Positions 28,677 to 35,585 of a DNA stretch of 64,000 nucleotides are shown here, piece by piece. How positions within the stretch are numbered: the stretch's first letter is position 1; the number at the start of each line of letters is the position of its first letter. The notes below the pieces were generated by a model that was given only the letters and a program-made list of their open reading frames with translations, ran no database searches and was not told the DNA's origin. Source of the stretch: Sphaerisporangium rufum (GTDB lineage: Bacteria > Actinomycetota > Actinomycetes > Streptosporangiales > Streptosporangiaceae); contig NZ_BOOU01000012.1 in NCBI RefSeq assembly GCF_016863395.1, positions 87,232 to 151,231 of the forward strand, given 5' to 3'. The translations under genes were made by a program, and so were the position numbers.

Positions 28677-28692
28677 AGGTTTTCGGAAACCT
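28677..28692. promoter_or_regulatory. LacI-type operator, copy 3 (perfect AGGTTT-N4-AAACCT)
   Basis: AGGTTT, TCGG, AAACCT: a perfect 6-bp dyad in the divergent region between the binding-protein gene (28644, minus) and a LacI gene (28769, plus). This places the LacI protein at 28769 as the probable reader of all three copies (23672, 23801, 28677). Confidence 0.75.
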
Positions 28693-28768
28693 AGAAGAAA
28701 CGCAACACCCTGTCAACGGATGCTATGGTCGAAGCGGAGTGTGGTGCGATCGAAAGGGGTTTCGAGGG

Positions 28769-29770
28769 ATGGCGGACAGACGGGTGACCATCAGCGACGT
28801 GGCCGCCCGGGCGGGGGTGTCCATCGCGACCGCCTCCAAGGCGCTGAACGGGCGGCAGGACGTGCGCGACTCCACCCGCCGCCGGGTGCTCGCCGTGGCG
28901 CACGAGCTGTCCTTCCAGCCCAACGCGCTGGCCCGCGGGCTGCTGACCGGGCAGACCCGCACCGTCGGGCTGCTCACCTCCGGCTGCAACGGGCGGTTCG
29001 ACTTCCCGGTGCTGCTCGGCGCCGAGGACGCCTTCGGGGCCGGGGAGATGGCGGTGCTGCTGTGCGACGCGCGGGGCGACGCGATCCGCGAGCAGCACCA
29101 CCTGCGCGCCCTGCTGTCCCGGCAGGTCGACGGGCTGATCGTGGTGGGCGACAGCACCAACCCGCGGCCCTCGCTGGGCGCCGGGGTGCCGGTGCCGGTC
29201 GTCTACGCCTACGCGCCGTCGGAGGACCCCGCGGACGTGTCCTTCGTGCCGGACGACGTCGACGGGGCGATGCTGGCGGTCGGGCACCTGCTGGCGATGG
29301 GCCGGCGGTCCATCGCGCACATCAGCGGCCCGGCGAACTACACGGCGGTCCAGGAGCGGGCCGAGGGCGTGCGGCGCGCGCTGGAGGAGGCCGGGGTGGC
29401 GCAGACCGGCCGCACCCTGGTGGGGGAGTGGTCGCAGCGCTGGGGCCGGCACGCGGCCGAGATCCTGCTGATGTCGGAGCCGCAGGTCGACGCGGTGTTC
29501 TGCGGGAACGACCAGATCGCGGCGGGTTTCCTGGACATCGCGCGCGAGCGCGGCCGGCGGGTGCCGGAGGACATCGCGGTGGTGGGCTACGACAACTGGG
29601 AGATCCTCGCCGGCGAGACCCGGCCGCCGCTCACCACGGTGGACATGAACCTGGAGCGGCTCGGGCGCACCGCGGCCCAGCACCTGTTCGCGGCGATCGA
29701 CGGCCGGGCCACCCCGGGCGTGCACCGGATGCCGTGCCGGCTGGTCATCCGCGACTCCACCGCTCCCTGA
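28769..29770 (+). CDS. LacI-family regulator of the arabinan locus (first)
   Basis: A 333-residue LacI-type repressor: HTH VTISDVAARAGVSIATASKALN at residues 6-27 and an effector-binding domain with HISGPANY and a late DIAVVGYDN and PPLTTVDMN. ATG 28769 is preceded by CGAGGG. It is divergent from the importer operon, and the perfect operator at 28677-28692 lies between them. The same operator family occurs twice before the GH43 operon, so it probably co-ordinates uptake and extracellular breakdown. Confidence 0.9.
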   Translation: MADRRVTISDVAARAGVSIATASKALNGRQDVRDSTRRRVLAVAHELSFQPNALARGLLTGQTRTVGLLTSGCNGRFDFPVLLGAEDAFGAGEMAVLLCDARGDAIREQHHLRALLSRQVDGLIVVGDSTNPRPSLGAGVPVPVVYAYAPSEDPADVSFVPDDVDGAMLAVGHLLAMGRRSIAHISGPANYTAVQERAEGVRRALEEAGVAQTGRTLVGEWSQRWGRHAAEILLMSEPQVDAVFCGNDQIAAGFLDIARERGRRVPEDIAVVGYDNWEILAGETRPPLTTVDMNLERLGRTAAQHLFAAIDGRATPGVHRMPCRLVIRDSTAP

Positions 29771-29814
29771 CCGGCCGGCCGCCGGTGGCATCCGCAGCCC
29801 GCGAAGGAGAGGCA

Positions 29815-30831
29815 ATGGTTCAACCGCGATCACCGGTGATCACCGACGTGGCGAGGGAGGCGGGGGTATCGCACCAGACGGTCTCGCGGGTGCTCAACGA
29901 CCACCCCCACGTGCGCCGGGAGACGCGCGCCCGGGTGCTCGCCGCCATCGACAAGCTCGGCTACCGCCGCAGCTTCGCCGCCCGCGCCCTGGCCACCCGG
30001 CACACCCGCACGCTCGGCGTGGTGGGCCTGGACACCACGCTGTACGGGCCGGCCTGCACCGTGCAGGCGATCGAGCGGGCCGCCCGGGCGGCCGGCTACT
30101 TCGTCAGCGTGGTGAGCCTGCCGCTGACCGGCGCCGGTGAGGTGGGCGAGGCCCTGGACTACCTGGCCGACCAGGATGTGGACGGCATCGTGGTGGTCGC
30201 GCCGCAGCGCGCCACCGCCCAGGCGCTGGCCGACTTCCCGCCGGACATCCCGGCGGTCGCGGTGGAGGGCGGCGCGGCCGGGGAGGTCTCGGTGGTCTGC
30301 GTCGACCAGGCCGCGGGCGGCCGGGCGGTCACCGAGCACCTGCTCGGGCTCGGGCACCGTACGGTGTGGCACGTGCGCGGCCCGGCCGATTGGCTGGAGG
30401 CCGACGGGCGGGTGGCGGGGTGGCGTGCCGCGCTGGCCGCCGCCGGGCGGGAGGTTCCCGAGGTGCTGGCCGGGGACTGGAGCCCGCGGTCGGGGTACGA
30501 GGCCGGGCGGATCCTGGCCGCCCGCGACGATGTCACCGCGGTGTTCGTGGCCAGCGACCAGATGGCGCTCGGCCTGCTGCGCGCGTTCGGCGAGCGCGGT
30601 GTGCGGGTGCCGGAGCAGATCAGCGTCGCCGCCTTCGACGACATCCCCGAGGCGGAGTTCTTCTCGCCGCCGCTGACCACCGTGCGGCAGGACTTCGCCG
30701 CGGTCGGCCGGCAGAGCATCGAAGTGCTGCTGCGGCTGCTGCGGTCCGGTGGCGGGCACCGGCCGGAGCGGGTCGTCGTGCCGCCGGTGCTGGTGCCCCG
30801 GGCGAGCACGGCGGCCCTGCGCCACCCCTGA
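29815..30831 (+). CDS. LacI-family regulator of the arabinan locus (second)
   Basis: A 338-residue LacI-type protein: HTH PVITDVAREAGVSHQTVSRVLN near residues 7-28 and an effector domain with TTLYGPACTVQAIERAARAAGY, ISVAAFDDIPEAEFFSPPLTTVRQ. The recognition helix (HQTVSRV) differs from that of the first regulator (IATASKA), so the DNA site should differ. The TGTTAACGTTAACA palindrome before the GH43 gene is a candidate, because residue patterns like this often read GTTAAC half-sites (inference). It starts 44 bp after the first regulator, with GAAGGAGAG upstream. Confidence 0.9.
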   Translation: MVQPRSPVITDVAREAGVSHQTVSRVLNDHPHVRRETRARVLAAIDKLGYRRSFAARALATRHTRTLGVVGLDTTLYGPACTVQAIERAARAAGYFVSVVSLPLTGAGEVGEALDYLADQDVDGIVVVAPQRATAQALADFPPDIPAVAVEGGAAGEVSVVCVDQAAGGRAVTEHLLGLGHRTVWHVRGPADWLEADGRVAGWRAALAAAGREVPEVLAGDWSPRSGYEAGRILAARDDVTAVFVASDQMALGLLRAFGERGVRVPEQISVAAFDDIPEAEFFSPPLTTVRQDFAAVGRQSIEVLLRLLRSGGGHRPERVVVPPVLVPRASTAALRHP

Positions 30832-30892
30832 AGGTCTTCCGATACGGCGGGTCGGCCGCCCGGCCGGCCGAAATGGCGGTAAAGTCAGCTGG

Positions 30893-30898
30893 TAATAC
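30893..30898 (+). promoter_or_regulatory. Extended -10 element before the beta-propeller glycosidase gene
   Basis: TGGTAATAC has the form TGn-TANNNN and is AT-rich against its surroundings. It lies 26 bp before GTG 30924, with GGAGG in between. No clear -35. Confidence 0.3.
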
Positions 30899-30923
30899 AT
30901 GAAATGGAAGGAGGCGAGCGGCG

Positions 30924-31862
30924 GTGCCCGAAGCCCTGTCGTGGTCCGACACCGGTTCCGTCCCCGGCCCCGGCGGGCCGGACATCCTGCTCCCCGACCC
31001 CGCCCGCGCGGTGGTGGCCGTCGCGCCGCCGGCGCGCGAGGCGGGCCACTGGGCCGGCGCGCCCAGCGCCGTCGAGGCCGGCGGCGAGATCTATCTCGCC
31101 TACCGGCTGCGGCGCCCGGTCGGTGCCGGCCGCGGGTACGCCATCGTGGTGGCCCGCTCCGCCGACGGGGTGCGCTTCGAGACCCTCACCACGATCACCC
31201 GGGATCGGATGGACGCCGAATCCCTGGAGCGGCCGGCCCTGGTGCGCACGCCCGAGGGACGCTGGCGGCTGTACCTGAGCTGTGCGACCCCGGGTACCAA
31301 GCACTGGCGGGTGGAGGTGCTGGAGGCGGCCGATCCGGCCGGCTTCGACCCGGCCGGGCGGGTGACCGTGCTGCCCGGCGACCCCAAGACCGGGGTCAAG
31401 GACCCCGTGATCGTCCAGCACGCCGGCGGGTGGCACCTGTGGGCGTCCTGCCACCCGCTGGCCGACCCCGACGAGACCGACCGGATGGTCACCGACTACG
31501 CCACCAGCGATGACGGCCTGGCCTGGACCTGGCAGGGCACCGCGCTGGCCGGCCGCCCCGGCCACTGGGACGCGCGGGGCACCCGGGTCAGCGCGGTGCG
31601 CTTCGCCGGCGACCGCGTGCTGGCCTACTACGACGGCCGCGCCACCGCGGCGGAGAACTACGAGGAGCGCACCGGGGTCGCCGCGGGCGACGACCCCGCC
31701 GCGCTGGTGGCCCTTGGCGCCGCGCCCGCCGCGGCCTCCCCGTACCGGGGCGGCGGACTGCGCTACCTGGACGTGGTGGACCTGCCGGGCGGCCGGACCC
31801 GGCTGTACTACGAGTACACCAGGCCCGACGGCGGGCACGAGCTGCGTACCGAGCTCCGCTGA
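30924..31862 (+). CDS. Five-bladed beta-propeller glycosidase-like protein (GH43/GH130 clan)
   Basis: A 312-residue cytoplasmic protein without a signal peptide. It has the repeated propeller strands of the GH43/GH32/GH130 group: [64 protein letters not shown] and [20 protein letters not shown]. Acidic residues stand at blade starts (LERPAL, VKDPVI), but the exact family cannot be fixed by eye. The start is GTG 30924, 9 bases after GGAGG. It follows the two LacI genes and may act in the cytoplasm on imported arabinose-containing sugars. Confidence 0.65.
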   Translation: MPEALSWSDTGSVPGPGGPDILLPDPARAVVAVAPPAREAGHWAGAPSAVEAGGEIYLAYRLRRPVGAGRGYAIVVARSADGVRFETLTTITRDRMDAESLERPALVRTPEGRWRLYLSCATPGTKHWRVEVLEAADPAGFDPAGRVTVLPGDPKTGVKDPVIVQHAGGWHLWASCHPLADPDETDRMVTDYATSDDGLAWTWQGTALAGRPGHWDARGTRVSAVRFAGDRVLAYYDGRATAAENYEERTGVAAGDDPAALVALGAAPAAASPYRGGGLRYLDVVDLPGGRTRLYYEYTRPDGGHELRTELR

Positions 31863-31865
31863 GGC

Positions 31866-32828
31866 TCAGCCGGCGGCCGGCCGGCCGTTGCGCGCCTGCC
31901 GCTGGCCCGCCGGCCGGGCGCCGACCAGGCCGCCGGACCGCTCCCGGGGCCGCAGCCAGTCGCCGAAGTCCTCGCCGGTGATCTCCTGAAGCAGCCGGAT
32001 GTCGTCGGCGAAGTAGGGGATTAGCCGTTCCCGCTGCTCCCAGGTCAGCGGGCGGCGCGAGTCGCCGCGATGCTGGAGCAGCCGCTCCACCGCGGCGGCC
32101 GGCGCCGGCGGCAGCAGCCGGCGCGCCGACGACAGCAGCGCGTGCCGCACCCCGCCGTCCGGGTGCGCGGTGACGTTCTCCCGGGGCAGCTCGGTGAGCA
32201 GTCCCTGCCGCACTCCGAGGAACGCGCAGATCCGGTCCAGGGTGGCGGCGGGACGATCTACCAGGTCCCGGTAGCGGAACACCAGCACCTGCTCGCGCGG
32301 GAACAGGGCGTACAGCTCGCGGAGCTGCTCGCCGTACCGGCCGAGCCCCACGTAGTGCCAGAAGTGCGCCCAGCCGGCGGCGATCCGCTCCGGCTCGGCG
32401 GCACAGGCGCGCACCACGTCGCCGATCGGCTCCAGGCCGGCCGACCACAGGTGCGTCCAGTTGGAGTGGGCCCGCTCGACCGGGTCGCGAAGGATCACGA
32501 TCAGCCGGGCGCGGGGGATCAGCTCCCGGACGCGGCGCCGGGCGCCCGCGTCGTACAGGTAGAACGGGGTGGCCTCGCCGGTCAGCGCGCCGGCCGGGGC
32601 CGGGTCGAACAGCGCTTCGTACTCCTCGCGCCGCCAGACGTGCTCCCGGTAGGTCTCGGCGTCCCCCGGACCGCCCCGGGCCGGCGGCGGCCCGTCGGTG
32701 AGGAAGAACTTGGGCTCCTTGATCCTGGACAGGTGGAGGTCCGGGTGCCGCTGCAGGGCGGCGTGCAGCGCCGTCGTTCCCGCCTTCGGGACGCCGGCGA
32801 TCAGGAAGTCCGGTAGTGCCACGTTCAT
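31866..32828 (-). CDS. Sulfotransferase family protein
   Basis: A 320-residue PAPS-dependent sulfotransferase. The 5'-phosphosulfate loop is VPKAGTTAL (residues 13-21) and the 3'-phosphate site is VILRDPVERAHSNW around 115-128. The catalytic base is probably in the RIKEPKFF region, as in related bacterial enzymes. The last ~25 residues are basic and Gly-rich. GGAGG abuts the ATG at 32828, so translation may really begin at the in-frame GTG two codons later (32822). The acceptor is unknown. It ends 3 bp from the convergent propeller gene. Confidence 0.88.
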   Translation of the reverse strand: MNVALPDFLIAGVPKAGTTALHAALQRHPDLHLSRIKEPKFFLTDGPPPARGGPGDAETYREHVWRREEYEALFDPAPAGALTGEATPFYLYDAGARRRVRELIPRARLIVILRDPVERAHSNWTHLWSAGLEPIGDVVRACAAEPERIAAGWAHFWHYVGLGRYGEQLRELYALFPREQVLVFRYRDLVDRPAATLDRICAFLGVRQGLLTELPRENVTAHPDGGVRHALLSSARRLLPPAPAAAVERLLQHRGDSRRPLTWEQRERLIPYFADDIRLLQEITGEDFGDWLRPRERSGGLVGARPAGQRQARNGRPAAG

Positions 32829-32975
32829 CCTCCCACTTCAGGGTCTAAGGACCCTTTACCTACCAGATATGGGGGATACTAGGCCTCCGGCTTCTGTGCG
32901 TCGATCGGGGGGAGTCCGCGTTACCGTCCACATCCGGCCATGTCCGAGCTTGACCGATATGCCAACGGGCTAGAT

Positions 32976-33006
32976 GATGATTCCTACTTGTATAGTAGGA
33001 ATCATC
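32976..33006. promoter_or_regulatory. 13-bp inverted repeat in front of the TSUP exporter gene
   Basis: GATGATTCCTACT and AGTAGGAATCATC are perfect complements across the 5-base loop TGTAT. The block ends 14 bp before GTG 33021. A TTGACC (-35-like) lies at 32950-32955. It is strongly AT-rich compared with the surroundings and looks like a repressor dyad at the transcription start; the sequence is reminiscent of Rrf2/CymR-type sites of sulfur genes, but that is a guess. Confidence 0.6.
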
Positions 33007-33020
33007 GGAAAGGGGAGCCC

Positions 33021-33956
33021 GTGCGCGCGCTTATCCTGCTCGGGCTGGTCGGCCTCGCGGCCCAGCTCGTCGACGGCAGCCTGGGGATGGCATATGGCGT
33101 CACCTCGACCACGCTGCTGCTCGCCATCGGCACCAACGCGGCGGCCGCCTCTGCCACCGTCCACCTGGCGGAAATCGGCACCACGCTCGCCTCGGGCATC
33201 TCCCACTGGCGCTTCGGCAACGTCGACTGGAAGGTCGTCGCCAAGATCGGCGTTCCCGGAGCCGTCGGCGCCTTCGCCGGCGCCACCTTCCTGTCCAGCC
33301 TGTCCACCGAGGTGGCGGCGCCGGTCATGTCCATCATCCTGCTGACGCTCGGCGTCTACATCCTCATCCGGTTCACCGCGTTCGGCCTGCCCCGCAGCAA
33401 CCTGGGCAAGCCGCTGCGCCGCCGCTTCCTCGCCCCGCTCGGCCTGGTCGCCGGCTTCGTCGACGCGACCGGCGGCGGCGGATGGGGCCCGGTCGGCACC
33501 CCGGCCATCCTGGCCAGCGGCCGGCTGGCGCCGCGCAAGGTGATCGGGTCCGTCGACGCCAGCGAGTTCCTGGTCGCCATCGCCGCCAGCATCGGCTTCT
33601 TCGTCGGCATCGGCTCGGAGAACATCAACTTCGCCTGGGTCGCCGTCCTGCTGCTCGGTGGCGTCATCGCCGCGCCGATCGCCGCCTGGCTCGTCCGGCA
33701 CATCCCGCCGCGCGTTCTCGGCTCCGCCGTCGGCGGGGTCATCGTGCTGACCAACGTGCGGACCTTGCTGCGCAGCGACTGGATCGACGCCCCGGGCGGC
33801 GTCCAGGCCACCGCCTACATCGTCATCGCGGCGATCTGGATCGCGGCCATCGTCTACTCGGTACGCGAGTACCGCCGGGACAAGGAGCGCGAGTCCGTCG
33901 AGGCGGTCGAGGCCGAGCTCGCCGCGCGCCGCACCGAGGAGACCACCCCCGCCTGA
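33021..33956 (+). CDS. TSUP-family membrane exporter (TauE/SafE type)
   Basis: A 311-residue integral membrane protein with about eight helices in two repeats, the TSUP/TauE-SafE arrangement: an N-terminal GSLGMAYGVTSTTLLLAIG and a second-half DATGGGGWGPVGTPAIL. Family members export sulfite, sulfonates or related anions. The start is GTG 33021 with AAAGGGG before it; the frame extends upstream, but those residues would be encoded by the palindrome at 32976. It is divergent from the sulfotransferase gene. The C-terminal ~30 residues are charged and cytoplasmic. Confidence 0.88.
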   Translation: MRALILLGLVGLAAQLVDGSLGMAYGVTSTTLLLAIGTNAAAASATVHLAEIGTTLASGISHWRFGNVDWKVVAKIGVPGAVGAFAGATFLSSLSTEVAAPVMSIILLTLGVYILIRFTAFGLPRSNLGKPLRRRFLAPLGLVAGFVDATGGGGWGPVGTPAILASGRLAPRKVIGSVDASEFLVAIAASIGFFVGIGSENINFAWVAVLLLGGVIAAPIAAWLVRHIPPRVLGSAVGGVIVLTNVRTLLRSDWIDAPGGVQATAYIVIAAIWIAAIVYSVREYRRDKERESVEAVEAELAARRTEETTPA

Positions 33957-33972
33957 GCCTTCACTTCGCAAC

Positions 33973-34013
33973 GGCACCGGCCCCGCGTCCTCGGTGGATG
34001 CGGGGCCGGTGCC
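33973..34013. terminator. Bidirectional terminator between TSUP and PEP-binding-domain genes
   Basis: GGCACCGGCCCCGC pairs perfectly with GCGGGGCCGGTGCC (14 bp, 13-base loop) between two convergent genes. Confidence 0.65.
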
Positions 34014-34025
34014 ATGCGGTTCGGA

Positions 34026-34712
34026 TCAGGCCTGCGGAACGGGGTTGTAGCGGCGGAAGTCGACGATCCGGCCGCTGCCGCGGACGTCGTAGACGACCTC
34101 CAGGTCCACCGGGTGGCCGGCCAGGGCGGCGGCCTCCCGGGCCAGCCGGCGCAGCCGGCGGCGGCGCGTCCAGCCGAGCCAGTCGCGCGGGTCGTCCGGA
34201 TCCGGCGAGCCGCTCCACACGCTGGCGCCCTGACCCCACCCGGTCGGATGCCCGCTCATGACCAGCGCCGAACACCGCACGTCCGGCACGTCCTGGACGA
34301 CGATCGACCACGGCAGCCGGGTGGTGGCCGGGTTCTCCAGCCGGTGGTGGGCCAGCATGTCGTACAGGCCGTCCAGCAGGCCGCTCCAGGTGCTGCCGTC
34401 GTAGAACTGCGGGCTGGCGCCGAAACCGCCGCCGGCCGGGCAGGTGGCGGACACCGCGATGCGCACCGACCCCCGGATCGCCGCCCACGCCTCGCGCAGC
34501 GCCCCGCCGAGCACCTCGGCGACGTCCATGCCCGCGGCGGTGACCGGCACCACGAAGCCCCGCGCCACCGGGAAACCGACCCGCAGCGCGCGCGACAGCA
34601 GCGCCGCGCCGTCCCCGACGATCTGCGGATTCACCGAATGCGGGCCGCCCAGCGGGATCACCTCCGGTACGGCCGCGTCATCCCGGGCGGGCTCGTGTGC
34701 CAGGTGTCGCAT
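34026..34712 (-). CDS. Stand-alone PEP-synthase/PPDK N-terminal-like domain
   Basis: A 228-residue protein resembling the nucleotide-binding N-terminal domain of phosphoenolpyruvate synthase or pyruvate phosphate dikinase: VGDGAALLSRALRVGFPVARGFVVPV (the family's GxKGANLxxLxxxGxPVPxGF block, with the usual Lys missing) and later WSIVVQDVPDVRCSALVMSGHP (family VVVQxMVxxxxSGVxFT). The central phosphohistidine and PEP-binding domains are absent and the total length is about a quarter of a full enzyme, so it is probably not a normal PEP synthase. The start is ATG 34712 behind GGAGGAG. Function unknown. Confidence 0.6.
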   Translation of the reverse strand: MRHLAHEPARDDAAVPEVIPLGGPHSVNPQIVGDGAALLSRALRVGFPVARGFVVPVTAAGMDVAEVLGGALREAWAAIRGSVRIAVSATCPAGGGFGASPQFYDGSTWSGLLDGLYDMLAHHRLENPATTRLPWSIVVQDVPDVRCSALVMSGHPTGWGQGASVWSGSPDPDDPRDWLGWTRRRRLRRLAREAAALAGHPVDLEVVYDVRGSGRIVDFRRYNPVPQA

Positions 34713-34994
34713 GTCTCCTCCATCCAACCCGTTTCCACCCCTCGGTGATGGGTACGTGGACGGCGCGTGGAAGGCTCAGGCCGATTCTCCGCTGGCGCGC
34801 CCACACGAGCGTAACCTCGGGCCGGCCGTGCTCCGATCATCCGGAACATCCGCCGCCGGCCCCCGTTTCGCCGCCCCGGCCACCGAACCGGGGATTCACC
34901 AGGGGTGGGGAGCAGCGGCCGGCCACGCCGGTCAACCCTACCCTCGCGGTTATGTTTCTGTGACCTTTCGGCCGCGCGACGCCGGGCGCGCCAA

Positions 34995-35035
34995 GGCGAC
35001 CGCCTGCTCGCCGGTCCGGCGAGCAGGCGGTCGCC
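34995..35035 (-). terminator. Very stable hairpin terminator of the small secreted protein gene
   Basis: Two 20-base arms around GGCGACCGCCTGCTCGCC are perfect complements with a 5-base effective loop, 9 bp downstream of the stop at 35044. The stretch 34728-34994 before it contains no supportable gene. Confidence 0.7.
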
Positions 35036-35043
35036 GCCCTGTC

Positions 35044-35361
35044 TCAGTTCTTCAGCTGCCAGCCGCCGGACGCGGCCTCCTCCGACGAGAGGCAGGTCGC
35101 GACGGAGATGCCCTGGTGCACCTTCTTCCACAGGCCGTACCGGGGGGTGTACTTCTCCGAGCCGATCCGGTAGCACCGCACCGTCGCCCGGTAGTACCCC
35201 GTGCCGCTGGTGCAGTTCGCCCAGTACGAGTTCCCTTCGTACCGGCCGCTGCAGTTGGACGGCGTGGCGTGCGCGGCCGTCGCCGGGACCAGTACCGCCC
35301 CGGCGGCCAGCAACCCGCCGATCACCGCTGTCTTGACCGCCTTGGTCACTCCAGTCTTCAT
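35044..35361 (-). CDS. Small secreted cysteine-containing protein
   Basis: A 105-residue exported protein. The signal peptide (VIGGLLAAGAVLVPATAAHA) is cleaved near residue 32. The mature ~73 residues contain four cysteines (CSGRYEGNSYWANC, VRCYRI, VATCL), enough for two disulfides, and many aromatic and basic residues. No catalytic motif is seen. Small secreted proteins of this kind in actinomycetes include protease-inhibitor-like, developmental and antimicrobial proteins; I do not recognise this one. It has ATG 35361 with GAGGGAG, an unusually structured 5' leader (35381-35446) and its own terminator. Confidence 0.75.
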   Translation of the reverse strand: MKTGVTKAVKTAVIGGLLAAGAVLVPATAAHATPSNCSGRYEGNSYWANCTSGTGYYRATVRCYRIGSEKYTPRYGLWKKVHQGISVATCLSSEEAASGGWQLKN

Positions 35362-35380
35362 TCGCGCTCCCTCATCGATA

Positions 35381-35446
35381 CCGGCACCACGGTGATCACG
35401 ACCGGCCCTGACCCCTCCCGGACATGATCACCGTGGCGATGCCGGA
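35381..35446 (-). promoter_or_regulatory. Long structured 5' leader of the small secreted protein gene
   Basis: CCACGGTGATCA (35387-35398) and TGATCACCGTGG (35425-35436) pair perfectly. CCGGCA/TGCCGG extends the stem past a 3-base bulge, giving ~18 bp. A TATGGT -10-like element lies on the minus strand at 35452-35447, just upstream of the stem, so the hairpin would be in the first 60 nt of the transcript, between the promoter and the ribosome site. Confidence 0.45.
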
Positions 35447-35585
35447 ACCATAAGGGAAACGATCTTGCCCGGCCATGTCTTTCAGCCTGGACTGAAACCC
35501 GCAGGTCAGGGCAGGATCAGCCGGCCGCCCGGCCCGCCTGCGGTCGGCTTCCTCGCCGCCGGCCCCGGCCGTCCCGCACCGGACA

